This document shows, piece by piece, positions 10,901 through 18,680 of a DNA stretch of 64,000 nt; within the stretch, counting starts at the first letter, position 1, and each line of letters begins with the position of its first letter. This stretch comes from Holdemania massiliensis (GTDB lineage Bacteria > Bacillota_I > Bacilli_A > Erysipelotrichales > Erysipelotrichaceae). The position numbers and the translations under genes are program-made. Where the stretch lies: NCBI RefSeq assembly GCF_022440805.1, contig NZ_JAKNTK010000001.1, forward strand, positions 806,001 through 870,000. The letters run 5' to 3'. The notes under the pieces were generated by a model that saw only the letters and a program-made list of their open reading frames with translations, did no database searches and was not told the DNA's origin.

Positions 10901-13891
10901 AATGAGTATGATTTAAACAAGCAGCTTATTAAGTCAACGATCAATAATGAAAAGGTTTTTGAATATTCCTATGACAAAAACGGAAATCAAACCTCTGTAA
11001 AACAGAACGATCGGTTGATTAAACAGTTGGATTACAACGGTAACAATCAGGTTATATTGGAGTTGAGCCAAGGTGTCGAAAAATATACAGAATACAATGC
11101 GATTGGAAAAGTGAGTGAGGAAGGTTATCTTAGCGGCGAACAAAAGAATGTTTTATATCGTTATGAGTATGATTCGTCAGGCAATATAATCAAGCAAACA
11201 GATAATCAGAATCATGAAAAGAGTTTTGCGTATGATGCTTTCAATAATAAGATTGAAGAAATTGATACGAATGGCAACAGCACACGTTTCGCCTATGATG
11301 GTGAAGGCAATTTAACGAAAGTAGAAGATGCAGAAAATCGTGTCGTGAATTATACCTATGATAATGCAAACAATCTTATTAAAAAAAGTTATAGCGTGAC
11401 GCAGGAAGCGACGTATGCTTATAACTTAATGGGACAAATGGTCTCTTCTCATGATGAGTACGGGATTAATTTAAGTATGCAATATGATTTGCTGGGCAAT
11501 AAAACGAAGCTCATTAAAGCTGATAAGAAAGAGATTAATTATGAATATGATTCACTTGGCAATCTTACAAAAGAATTCTGCGGAAATCTAATTCATACAT
11601 TTACTTATGATGCTCATGGAAATCGTTTGACAAGTTCAGATTATAGTACGGAAACAAGATCTTATGACATTTATGATCGGTTAATCAGAGTAAAAGATGT
11701 TAATGGGAATGTCGTTGAATATGAATATGATGTGTTTGATAATCAGACGAAAATTATTGTTACTGACAATAGTGGTCCAAGTTATTACGCTGATGAGCCT
11801 ACAGGCCCAAAAGTTAACATTCAATTAAAAAAATACAATGATTGGAATCAACTTATTGAAGTTTATAGTGATGATGTCGGATCGTTAACAACACCCAAAG
11901 CCACATATACTTATGACGATAATGGTCATGTTAATCAGATTTCTGAACTTGGATTAACTGTAACTATAAATTATGATGTTTATGGGCAGTTGATTTCCAA
12001 AACAACAAAGAGCCAAGCGAAGACGATCCACGATTTACAGTATACATATGACGGAGAAGGAAATGTTTTAACAGAGAAAGTTAAATCAAAATACGATATA
12101 AATTCTGGAGTATGTAAAGAAGAATACAATAACGTTTATACTTATGACAAAATGAATCAATTGAAATCCAGTACTAAAAAGGATATTCAGGGAAACATGA
12201 CAACAACGAATTACTTCTATAATTATAAAGGGGATCGGGTTGCTCAAACTCCAGAAGGAAATGAAGTCTACATTTATAATGATCATAATCTGTTGGAAAG
12301 AATAGAAACTGCACAAGGCGTACAACGATTCTATTATTCAGCAAATGGAGAAGTAACCCAAATTACTTCTACCAATTCCTCAACTTATAATTTCTCTTAT
12401 AATTTGTTTGGGAACTTAACCTATGTAGATCATGGTGATTCAAGTCTTTACTATAATTATAGTTATGATGCCAACAATAATATGACAGGATTAAAAGAAA
12501 CATATGAGGTAAATTATAATAATTATAATGAGGTTATTCCCTATGCAGATGGCCCAGAAATTGTAGAAACATATAACTATTTTGTTAATGACGTTTCATT
12601 GGCGAATACAGAACAGTTAGAAAGTATCTCTAAGAGTTGGCGTTACGGTGGATCGAATACATTCTATTATTATGGCTTAGAACGATTAGGTTCTGGAAAC
12701 ACGTTGTATCATACTTCACTCAATGGGACAGTGGCATTTACAACAAATTCAGACACGTTGGGAAACATTTATTCCATATCGGATAATTATTATTATGAAG
12801 ATTATGGTGTATCCAATAAATATGGATTCAGTTTAAATGGCGAGTATAAAGATTCTAGTGGTATAATACATTTAAGAAACAGAGCCTATTTATCACAATA
12901 CGCAATGTTCTTACAACTGGATGATTACACAGGGACTTTAGAAAACATAACAAGTCAAAACCGAAGAACGTTTGCCAACAACAATCCATATCGATTCTAT
13001 GACAAAACTGGTAATAACGCGGAAGAGGTGAGAACAACCGCCCAAGCGAATCAAAATCAGACTGGCTATGATATTGATTATGTAAAGGCACAAGTAGTTG
13101 AAGATTATAATCAAAATGAAGGCGAACCGATTATGCCATTAGATGGTGGGGTACTCCCTTGGGAATGGGATTGGGGAATATCTATAACTGCAGAAGATTT
13201 GAATAGGTTAATAAAGTCTGGTAAGGCACTATTGCATGAAGCAATAAAATTGTTTGCAATAGGTGTGCTTGTGATTATATGTGCGCAAGGGTTAAAAGCA
13301 ACAGTAAATACGTATGAGAAGCAGCAAGAACAGGAAGCAAAGGTTTCTCAATCAAGTGCGAGCTCGAATGCAGGGACAATAGATACTCCTTCAAACAATT
13401 ATAACAAAGGATTGGATGAGGCTTTAAGGGATTTGGGTAAGCAATTGTCTGGAACAGCAGGTGCGGCTATATTTGATGTCTTGCTTGGATTGGTCATATC
13501 TGAAATTAAGAGATATGTTAATAATGAGAGATTTAATAAGAAAGAAAAGCATCATGTCGTACCACTAAATGCTGGTAATCCAATGAATAGAAGAGTAATA
13601 CAATGGGCGGAAATTAATAGTACAACTAAAGAAAGGCATCTAACAGTTAATATTGCAGAAATTTATATGTATCTACACTATACAATTCATCGTGCTCCAA
13701 TTGTAAAAGACGAATATTTAAAGATGTTGAACAGAGAATATAGTCCATATTATACTCTTGCCAATAGTAAATTACCTTGTGATCCGATATCAAAGAATGT
13801 TATTACAACAAAAACAAGAACAATCAGAGATTTCTTAGAAAAAATAAGTGATGAAACACATAAGATAATGAGGATGTTCAATTATGTATAG
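4973..13891 (+). CDS. Giant secreted LysM/Rhs (YD-repeat) polymorphic-toxin protein
   Basis: A 2972-residue exported protein. Residues 1-32 are a signal peptide (basic start, hydrophobic core, then AQAE). About 70-165 is a Pro/Thr/Glu-rich linker (repeated PEPT-like units). About 190-600 is a beta-rich region with DNRLRE-like text. A LysM wall-binding module is at about 722-768 (GETLPSLAAYYGVSIEQIQ). A DUF6531-like entry segment (DPVNVGSGNYYH) is near 800, then dozens of YD repeats to about 2500, and the Rhs core about 2614-2682 (RNRAYL, NRRTFANNNPYRFYDKTGN). The last 290 residues are the variable tip, with two hydrophobic stretches and an HNH-like KHHVVP motif (His 2860/2861) followed by HYTIH. 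It resembles WapA-type contact toxins. Known of the family: the repeats form a shell around the tip. Inferred: the tip is a nuclease. Its stop overlaps the next gene by 8 nt. AT-rich codon use differs from the flanking housekeeping genes. Confidence 0.88.
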   Translation: MFKRVKKVLECILIICLLTIQINDAAIVAQAENNRVRLKPTQGYQTIEVNQGRKESRLTTNEEVPDDTISGQPSDSETTPEPTQEPENPELTPEPTAEPTQQPEPAETPEILPTLEPQESIEPDTPSPTPTIEPTLIPTVSPSSTPGVTATPTTTPSVTPSTDKTIFSLNDQEESQNLTEIVEERTENSKTYDLGEGIYKTDVYMNPIHRKIDGQYVEINTNLDSGISLLSEEGQTIIAQNNDVYYNARFYSGGNILSQIRNENDALIQTEVAQGNTSTYLSESDTIQYFDVYPNIDFQYRIMTTALKENILLKEGFTGNELRYQLDIGNLNPEKDDTGMLYFKDSEGTIQFIYELPYLMDAAKEASFDVSVDYERINDTKIELIIQWNEAWTQSESRVYPIIIDPVITPYSDYDGVDVTSSYVRSTDGKAIQSKNMRVGYESRSQASELTIEWARSIIHFKMPDIGTGKRIIDAKMKLFRVNGYVDHAGIDVYSTAAYLDPANANYYNLPEKKKISNVSAQSLMGTGYKEFDITAHAKDLYAGTDKTLILISQDEYDKTKGPNVFMTEGNTDRPVISLTYSVDEDVDSGLDPNLMLTNLRIYSKGINQFYGISIDGILKPRYYVVFYLCKLNDKGEIVRVGKDHYYELNENPGTTYIDPIFVTSPVEGVQHFEKEPANFTTPYMETSDFSEGETVYLYEVTIMEDPSGRYGEYSSYTDRFLFHEVKLGETLPSLAAYYGVSIEQIQFDNNTTDNVLVEGQNIVIRIPSDTLKPNADSFRPPVTITEYTADYKYRGDVCLFACYTADPVNVGSGNYYHSNVDLKLKGYESIELKRFYNSSGEIMSSLFGNNFTTNFDQFTFYDKDHNLYYLTENGRIYQYIYNNGNYTTDIDNPFTLSFEDNKIVITDENTHNVMYFNEYGLLDKIQELSGQFIKPVYDEYGMIRKLSLSDASEVIFNYNNQNMVQEIILPDATKVFYEYNENRQLTKFTNAQGYTETYSYDESGHINEIVDENGDSLGRNTYDNQNRVVRQMDGEDNVTTFEYQPGKTIVTKGSNAVTYYIDSLERVTKIEFSDGTSRTNDYSNVENQLLYSTNELGAKAEFTYNSYGDIEQAKDFDGKIESYEKNEYGFPTRINYSDGSYEAFTYDNQMNVLTHRNKYGKTESYAYNDKSQVIEHVDFYNGKTQMEYTGSNLTRAVLPNGEVVIYEYDELNHLKKENHDGYSINYVVDAYGRNTEKRYSTGRTEKWEYDGRGNITKYTDPNGLITTTEYNSMDLPILVTRGNLTESYTYDAEGRKTSYTDKFGKTETYVYDIKGNLTETTDKYGNKTTNTYDAASNLIKTVDSLGNIILYTYTNGLLTTETNGRGEKTTYEYDSLKRLTKTKYWNGQTVINEYNDQGLISKSTDSKGIVTEYFYDATGKETKVTVNGISESKVYNADGNLIEEIDKKGVKTQYGYDVNGNQNYVLYQDGTEVFRIYDIYGNMISETDQLGHIKTIEYDAAGNVIKETDHLGNTAIYTYNGLSQLVESTDKEGFVTTFEYNDFGMIIKEISPRDYITTYEYDSFGNLTKKYVDNVLIEENHYDNHGRVTETKTLKDHTTNTLDAFGNVLKKVDHNTLLETNYEYDLHGNLVKETNTAGQQKLYTYDMYNRLKTMTNSLSQVVTYDYDVFDNIVKETNKGIVSEMSYTAKGELLSRKESDVTTSYEYDIFGNATKKLENDIIVETNQYDALSRVIRTTDALGNFTTFVYDAEGNLLEETDKNGNKIKHEYDKKGQEIKTTDALGNVFTYVYDADGNQIESKDPAGNKTTTQYNAFSQPVKEVDSRGFLTEYVYNAKQQLITKKLPYNYQVNMTYDNAGNNISVKDTRGNISYTEYNSLGYLVKEKSANGGETNYSYDLEGQLTEKKFPNTLIEKYEYDSRGNLIKFIRNGNVIQTNTVNSMNRVVTEKDALNNTISYEYDAFGNVTKITNGNQITVNEYDLNKQLIKSTINNEKVFEYSYDKNGNQTSVKQNDRLIKQLDYNGNNQVILELSQGVEKYTEYNAIGKVSEEGYLSGEQKNVLYRYEYDSSGNIIKQTDNQNHEKSFAYDAFNNKIEEIDTNGNSTRFAYDGEGNLTKVEDAENRVVNYTYDNANNLIKKSYSVTQEATYAYNLMGQMVSSHDEYGINLSMQYDLLGNKTKLIKADKKEINYEYDSLGNLTKEFCGNLIHTFTYDAHGNRLTSSDYSTETRSYDIYDRLIRVKDVNGNVVEYEYDVFDNQTKIIVTDNSGPSYYADEPTGPKVNIQLKKYNDWNQLIEVYSDDVGSLTTPKATYTYDDNGHVNQISELGLTVTINYDVYGQLISKTTKSQAKTIHDLQYTYDGEGNVLTEKVKSKYDINSGVCKEEYNNVYTYDKMNQLKSSTKKDIQGNMTTTNYFYNYKGDRVAQTPEGNEVYIYNDHNLLERIETAQGVQRFYYSANGEVTQITSTNSSTYNFSYNLFGNLTYVDHGDSSLYYNYSYDANNNMTGLKETYEVNYNNYNEVIPYADGPEIVETYNYFVNDVSLANTEQLESISKSWRYGGSNTFYYYGLERLGSGNTLYHTSLNGTVAFTTNSDTLGNIYSISDNYYYEDYGVSNKYGFSLNGEYKDSSGIIHLRNRAYLSQYAMFLQLDDYTGTLENITSQNRRTFANNNPYRFYDKTGNNAEEVRTTAQANQNQTGYDIDYVKAQVVEDYNQNEGEPIMPLDGGVLPWEWDWGISITAEDLNRLIKSGKALLHEAIKLFAIGVLVIICAQGLKATVNTYEKQQEQEAKVSQSSASSNAGTIDTPSNNYNKGLDEALRDLGKQLSGTAGAAIFDVLLGLVISEIKRYVNNERFNKKEKHHVVPLNAGNPMNRRVIQWAEINSTTKERHLTVNIAEIYMYLHYTIHRAPIVKDEYLKMLNREYSPYYTLANSKLPCDPISKNVITTKTRTIRDFLEKISDETHKIMRMFNYV

Positions 13892-15119
13892 AATAAAACA
13901 GTTCGGAAGTAAAATTTATACAACTCACTTGATAGGCTATAATGAAAAATATTGTTATTTGTTTTTAAATTGTAACACACGCTTTATAGTCTATTCTTTA
14001 GAGTTGGAAAAAGTAATCATTGAATCAAGAGACTTGCAATGGGTAGAAACTATCGATTTTACTGCTGATTTAGACTATGCGATATGCAGAAGTTTTAAAA
14101 CTAAAAGTAATCAACTAGCAGACGCCTACCTTATTGAGATGAGTAAGCTAAAGGATGGTTTAAATTATGAATATTTGGGTAAGTTAGCGTGCAACAGAGT
14201 TTGGAAACTTTCTCGCTTTTCAAGCGGCATGGTTATGGCTACAGCCAATAAAATACAAATCATGGATTGTAAAACAAAAGAAGTAATAATGGAAGCAGAG
14301 AATAAGTTTTTCTATTATAAATTGCTTTCTTTACGCGAGGAAGAAGAAGAGGATGTTTTAGAAGTAACCTATCTTGGAACCGACACAAATGAGTATTATC
14401 AAATTCGGTCAGACTCTATCCAGATCATTCCGGGAATGGATCAAGATGAAAAGCAATATATAGCATGGAAGAGATATGGATTTGATCGGCAGCTTCTTCA
14501 ATCACGTACATCCTCTGGCGGAGTTAAAATTGAGGATCAAAGGAATCAGCGAACTGTTATATTAGAGGGAGAAAAACTCATTGTTTGTGAAGGGCAAGTA
14601 TCGCTGTCTGGGAATTATTTTTGGACACTTGTAATTCGAGAACTAGATGAAAGTGAAGTTATTTCATATTTTGTTGAAAAGAAAAAGTTAATATCGGAAG
14701 CCTATGAAAGAATAGAAACAGAAGAAAGATCTGGAGAAGAGAGTGGATTAATATGCAAAGATCCTACATGGGCAGGTTCGGTACAAAGGGAGAAGAAATA
14801 TGAAAATTATCCAAGTGGAACAGGAGAATTAAAAAGAAATAAAATGTATTTTGTCTTATTTGATTTAAGAACAGAGGAAGTAGTTCATATATTAGATGAC
14901 ACTTTTGAGATTTGGGGTGTTGATAAATATGAATTTGATGAAAAAACAGGGCTAATATTTCTGGAAGAGTCATTAAAACAATACTGTATATCAATCCTTC
15001 AACTGGAGGAAAAAGATTATATCCATCAGAAGTTAAATCAACTGGATTTTAGAAAACTTCAACTGGCTAGTGGGGCAAAAGAACAGTTTTGTGAATCAAT
15101 TTTATTTAAAGGATATTAA
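13884..15119 (+). CDS. Putative cognate immunity protein of the Rhs tip
   Basis: A 411-residue protein without signal peptide, so probably cytoplasmic. Its ATG lies inside the last codons of the Rhs gene (8-nt overlap), so the two are translationally coupled, as expected for a toxin/immunity pair. The text is a string of short beta-like repeats (HLIGYNEKYCYLFLNC, MVMATANKIQIMDC), suggesting a propeller-like fold. It is clearly homologous to the protein at 15900-16949 and to the relic at 15568. I do not recognise a named family. The immunity role rests on position, coupling and the displaced-pair arrangement downstream. An acidic insert (SEAYERIETEERSGEESG) near residues 275-290 is absent from the second homologue. 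Confidence 0.7.
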   Translation: MYRIKQFGSKIYTTHLIGYNEKYCYLFLNCNTRFIVYSLELEKVIIESRDLQWVETIDFTADLDYAICRSFKTKSNQLADAYLIEMSKLKDGLNYEYLGKLACNRVWKLSRFSSGMVMATANKIQIMDCKTKEVIMEAENKFFYYKLLSLREEEEEDVLEVTYLGTDTNEYYQIRSDSIQIIPGMDQDEKQYIAWKRYGFDRQLLQSRTSSGGVKIEDQRNQRTVILEGEKLIVCEGQVSLSGNYFWTLVIRELDESEVISYFVEKKKLISEAYERIETEERSGEESGLICKDPTWAGSVQREKKYENYPSGTGELKRNKMYFVLFDLRTEEVVHILDDTFEIWGVDKYEFDEKTGLIFLEESLKQYCISILQLEEKDYIHQKLNQLDFRKLQLASGAKEQFCESILFKGY

Positions 15120-15135
15120 TATTCAGTTCAATGAT

Positions 15136-15178
15136 AAAAGCATATCTTACTTTATTAAGCAGGGTATGCTTTTTGATT
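15136..15178 (+). terminator. Terminator after the first immunity gene
   Basis: AAAAGCATA (15136-15144) pairs with TATGCTTTT (15165-15173), followed by more T. It closes the Rhs-immunity transcript. Confidence 0.55.
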
Positions 15179-15191
15179 AAATGGAGCAAAA

Positions 15192-15431
15192 TTGGAAAAA
15201 GGGAATTGTTCTGAAACACAACCGATAAAATGCAGCTATTATATGCAATTTTTGATAAAGATTATTGGATTTAGTTATTTTATAAGGATAGAGCCTGAAG
15301 ATAAATTGAAATATTCTTATGATCATTTGACTAATCCAAGGTTTAGTTTGTTGAATATCAATGATTCTAAGTGCAGAAATTATTCGTTAAAAGAAATTAG
15401 AAAGCATTTGCAACTTTATGGTGAATTATAA
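15192..15431 (+). CDS. Small hypothetical protein or gene fragment in the immunity array
   Basis: A 79-codon frame with a TTG start and a weak GGAG 8 nt ahead; an internal ATG at 15243 is the alternative. The product (IKIIGFSYFIRIEPEDKL near residues 23-40) matches no family I recognise and has no signal peptide. It sits between the first immunity gene and the relics, and is followed by a terminator like the one that closes the last cassette. It may therefore be a small cassette gene or the remains of one. Confidence 0.3.
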   Translation: MEKGNCSETQPIKCSYYMQFLIKIIGFSYFIRIEPEDKLKYSYDHLTNPRFSLLNINDSKCRNYSLKEIRKHLQLYGEL

Positions 15432-15468
15432 TTTCATAAGAATAATTTATGAGAAAATCTAAATGTTG

Positions 15469-15508
15469 AGATAAGCAGTATACCAATGAAATACTACTTA
15501 TCTTTTTT
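15469..15508 (+). terminator. Cassette terminator, copy A
   Basis: AGATAAGCAGTAT (15469-15481) pairs with ATACTACTTATCT (15491-15503), then a T run. The same 13-nt arm sequence recurs in the terminator at 16996-17038. The two therefore look like copies carried by successive cassettes. Confidence 0.7.
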
Positions 15509-15567
15509 ATTTCCAGCTAAATTATGTGGTATGATTAAAACAAGAATAGGCAAGCAGCTGAAAATAA

Positions 15568-15835
15568 AGGCATATTATTCTTAGAGCAAAAGAATTTGGC
15601 AATAAAGTTTATGCTATATATCTACTCGGATATAAGGAAAAATACTGTTTGTTATTTATTCACTATTATTGTGAAAGTGGAAATGAAAAAATATGCAGAG
15701 CTTTCGAAACCCACAGAAGTCAATGGGCTAAAGTATATGTGGTTGACATGAATAAATTGAGTGAAAGCTTTGAACATGAATTTATCAAATTCTTATGATA
15801 TAGGCTTTAAAGATGGTTCTGTACTTATAAGTTAG
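15568..15835 (+). pseudogene. Decayed immunity gene (homologue of 13884-15119)
   Basis: A frame without a start codon (opened by TAA at 15565) reads FGNKVYAIYLLGYKEKYC, matching FGSKIYTTHLIGYNEKYC near the start of the first immunity protein. After an in-frame deletion of about 30 codons it reads ICRAFETHRSQWAKVYVVDM, matching ICRSFKTKSNQLADAYLIEM. It stops at TGA 15796-15798. A +1 frame then gives a further short match (FKDGSVLIS against FSSGMVMAT) to about 15835. Missing start, deletion, frameshift and missing C-terminal two thirds show it is not functional as a full protein. Confidence 0.8.
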
Positions 15836-15903
15836 CGAATATAAGAAGTTTCTTAGAAAATTTAAGTGATCAATCGCATAAAGTGATTAGGAGGTTCTTA
15901 TGA
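15832..15903 (+). pseudogene. Displaced Rhs toxin-tip remnant (last 23 codons)
   Basis: The frame ending at TGA 15901-15903 reads NIRSFLENLSDQSHKVIRRF. The last residues of the intact Rhs tip read TIRDFLEKISDETHKIMRMF; 11 of these 20 positions are identical. The stop overlaps the ATG of the following immunity-like gene by 4 nt, repeating the toxin/immunity junction at 13884-13891. It is therefore the 3' end of an earlier C-terminal tip, fused to the immunity relic by deletion. Confidence 0.8.
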
Positions 15904-16949
15904 AAAAAATTGCGGAATTATCATTGGGAATAGAAAGTAATAATCATTTATTGGGGATAAATGAAAAGTATAACCTATTATTCATCCAAATAGAGAAAGC
16001 ATTAATTCTTTTCTCGCTAAAATCATTAGAAATAATAGAAAGATATAAATTTTCAGGTATTCCAGAAGCTGTTATATTTAGCGAAAGTAAAGACTATGCA
16101 GTTCTTGTATGCCGTCAAGGTTTTTCATCTTCCAATAAGGTATATTTAATGAATTTGCAGGAAGATTTAAAACATCTGAATTTCTCTTTGAAGGGTGAAG
16201 CGAGCGCTGTCTTTAAATCTACTATTTTTCCACTTTCGAATTATCCAGACCACATACTAATTGGCAGAAAGAATAGTTTAGAATTATTCAATTGCAGGAA
16301 AGATGAAATAGATATTACATATCAAACCGATAAGAAAATTCATTTAATTAATTTGATAGAATTTAACGATGAGATTAACTTAGCAGTGCGATATGAAGCT
16401 GAGTTTCAAGAGGATATAAGTAAACTCTATCTTCTTAAGCCTGATATTGATTACTATTGTATAGATAATGGAGTCATTTATGAACGGAGTGTTGTTTCAC
16501 CAAAAGTAAGCAAATATTATAAAGAGAAGACAATTCATTTTGTTAATGATGGAAGTCAATTGATTTTGTCAAATTCAAGTACTTCATCTAAACAAGCTTA
16601 TAATCCTAAACTAGATCGATTGAATATTGAGTTTGTTGATATTGAAGGACGATATTTAAGTGGAGAAGTTCATTTTTTTGATCAAAAGGATAACTATTTA
16701 GGAAGATATTCCTTTTTGATGGACGCAAAAACATTGGAGCCTGTATATGCGAAAAAAGATGGTTTAAAGTTTTATTACTATGCAAAGAAGAATTATTTAA
16801 TTTATGTGGAAGTCAGGGAAGAAGATTATATTGAGATTGTTGAATTTACCGAAAAAGATCATCAATCCCTGACCATGGAATTGTTAAGAAAAGGCAGAGT
16901 GAAAAAGAATAAAGTTGATTCACAAGGGTTTAAGCAGATAATATTGTAA
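15900..16949 (+). CDS. Second immunity-like protein (orphan immunity gene)
   Basis: A 349-residue homologue of the protein at 13884-15119; compare HLLGINEKYNLLFIQ with HLIGYNEKYCYLFLN near the N-terminus. It has the same beta-repeat character, no signal peptide and no transmembrane segment. A GGAGG embedded in the toxin-tip relic provides the ribosome site. The gene is intact although its toxin partner survives only as 23 codons. It could be retained to protect against sister cells that still carry that tip. A terminator follows. The function is inferred from context. Confidence 0.7.
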   Translation: MKKIAELSLGIESNNHLLGINEKYNLLFIQIEKALILFSLKSLEIIERYKFSGIPEAVIFSESKDYAVLVCRQGFSSSNKVYLMNLQEDLKHLNFSLKGEASAVFKSTIFPLSNYPDHILIGRKNSLELFNCRKDEIDITYQTDKKIHLINLIEFNDEINLAVRYEAEFQEDISKLYLLKPDIDYYCIDNGVIYERSVVSPKVSKYYKEKTIHFVNDGSQLILSNSSTSSKQAYNPKLDRLNIEFVDIEGRYLSGEVHFFDQKDNYLGRYSFLMDAKTLEPVYAKKDGLKFYYYAKKNYLIYVEVREEDYIEIVEFTEKDHQSLTMELLRKGRVKKNKVDSQGFKQIIL

Positions 16950-16995
16950 GTCAAAAGTTAATAATCAACGATTATCATTATAAAATCAAAGATGG

Positions 16996-17038
16996 AGATA
17001 AGTGGTATATCAAGGAAATACTGCTTATCTTTTTTTTA
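16996..17038 (+). terminator. Cassette terminator, copy B
   Basis: AGATAAGTGGTAT (16996-17008) pairs with ATACTGCTTATCT (17018-17030), then eight T. It is a near copy of the terminator at 15469-15508 and marks the end of the AT-rich island. Confidence 0.8.
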
Positions 17039-17207
17039 TTTCTGTTTTATAACATCAGCCATACTTACTGTGAACAAGCGGAAATTGGCAGACCAATCCG
17101 GATTGAATCAAATCATAAACAAAGCAGTAAGGACAAAGCTGAAAGCGTTTTCTGACCGAGCTGTTCATGATATAATAAATCTTACAACAGGGAAAGGACG
17201 ATGATGA

Positions 17208-18653
17208 ATGGCGGGGGGAACTGCACAGCTGGCTTTGGATCGGGTGGAAGCTGGGGAAAATTTAGAAATTACAAAAACACGAAAAACATTACCGGAGGGA
17301 ATTACAAGGGGAATGTTGATGAAGGATGTCTTACGGATTGCCGGGCCATCTTTTGTGGAGCTGACGCTGACGCAGCTGACCTCCATGGCCGATTTAATGA
17401 TGGTCGGACAGCTGGGAGCCTGGGCGATTACGGCCGTCGGATTAACAACGCAGCCGAAGTTTTTAATGATGACGATGTTTATGGCGATGAATGTCGGGGC
17501 TACCGCTCTTGTCGCTCGTTATAAAGGCGCAGAACAGCCAGGAAAAGCCAATGAAACAGTACGGCAGGCTTTGATGCTGACGCTGATTATGTCGATCGCT
17601 GCTTCGTTGGTCGGCTTCTTCTTTTCCGAAACGATGGTTCGGTTTATGGGAGCGACGGATGAGCTGAGTTTGGCTAACGGAACGATTTATCTGCAGATTC
17701 AGATGGCAGGCTTTGTACTGATGGCGCTGACTACGACGATTACGGCGCTGCTGCGTGGGGTGGGTGATTCCAAAACCGCGATGAAATACAATGTGACCGC
17801 GAATGTCGTCAATATTGTTTTGAACTGGATCTTGATTTACGGCAATCTGGGATTTCCCAAAATGGGTGTGGCAGGAGCTTCGCTGGCCACGGTCATCGGT
17901 CAGACGGCAGCCTTTCTGATGGCGGCCTGGGCCTTGATGAAAAAGGGCGGATATCTTGAATTCCATCTGCTTGAGAAATATCATATCGATAAAGAAATAC
18001 TCGGCAACATCTTTGCGATAGGTCTGCCGGCGATGGTGGAGCAGCTGTTTATGCGCTTTGGCGTCATCCTCTATTCTAAAACTGTAGCTTCCTTAGGCAC
18101 AGTGGCGTTTGCCACGCATAATATCTGCATGAACATTCAGGCTCTGTCGTTTATGATCGGTCAGGGCTTCGCGGTTTCCTCGACGTCGCTGGTCGGCCAG
18201 TCATTAGGAAAAAAACGCACGGATATGGCGCATCATTATGGAAAAGTCAGTCAGCAGATCGGAATTGGTTTTTCTTTGATCCTGGCTTTGATCTTCTTTG
18301 TGATCGGCGGTCCGATTGTCGCCCTTTACAGCAATGAAGCAGAAGTCATCGAACAGGGTACGCGGATTCTGATGTTTCTGGCACTGATTCAGCCATTCCA
18401 GGCGACGCAGTTTATTCTGGCCGGTGTTCTGCGCGGCGCTGGAGATACGAAGACCACGGCTGTGGTCATCTTTGTCACGACCCTGATCGTGCGTCCATTG
18501 TTGGCCATTTTAACGGTTTACGAACTGAAGTGGGGCTTATATGGAGCCTGGATTGCATTGGTTGCGGATCAGCTTTTGCGCACTCTGCTGATCTGGCTGC
18601 GTTACCGAAGCGGAAAATGGCAGCTGATGAAGCTGCGGGGCGAGCAGGCATAA
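17208..18653 (+). CDS. MATE family multidrug/metabolite exporter
   Basis: A 481-residue, 12-helix MATE transporter of the inner membrane, exchanging cations for organic compounds in characterised members. Typical text includes GPSFVELTLTQLTSMADLMMVGQLG and a second-half repeat (GLPAMVEQLFMRFGVILYSKTVASLG), plus FVLAGVLRGAGDTK-like text near the end. A -10 TATAAT preceded by TGA lies at 17168-17176. The N-terminal 35 residues before MLMKDVLRIAG are longer than usual, so a later start is possible. It is the first gene of a run of closely spaced plus-strand genes, 27 nt ahead of dpaL. Confidence 0.9.
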   Translation: MAGGTAQLALDRVEAGENLEITKTRKTLPEGITRGMLMKDVLRIAGPSFVELTLTQLTSMADLMMVGQLGAWAITAVGLTTQPKFLMMTMFMAMNVGATALVARYKGAEQPGKANETVRQALMLTLIMSIAASLVGFFFSETMVRFMGATDELSLANGTIYLQIQMAGFVLMALTTTITALLRGVGDSKTAMKYNVTANVVNIVLNWILIYGNLGFPKMGVAGASLATVIGQTAAFLMAAWALMKKGGYLEFHLLEKYHIDKEILGNIFAIGLPAMVEQLFMRFGVILYSKTVASLGTVAFATHNICMNIQALSFMIGQGFAVSSTSLVGQSLGKKRTDMAHHYGKVSQQIGIGFSLILALIFFVIGGPIVALYSNEAEVIEQGTRILMFLALIQPFQATQFILAGVLRGAGDTKTTAVVIFVTTLIVRPLLAILTVYELKWGLYGAWIALVADQLLRTLLIWLRYRSGKWQLMKLRGEQA

Positions 18654-18680
18654 ACTGAAATCAGGAAAAGGAGATAAATT

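Noticed and set aside
7900..12450. Repetitive DNA as a CRISPR or satellite array
   Set aside because: The repeats are degenerate at DNA level and translate into YD repeats of the Rhs protein.
16992..17204. 70-codon frame after the second immunity gene
   Set aside because: It starts in the terminator stem and has no ribosome site.
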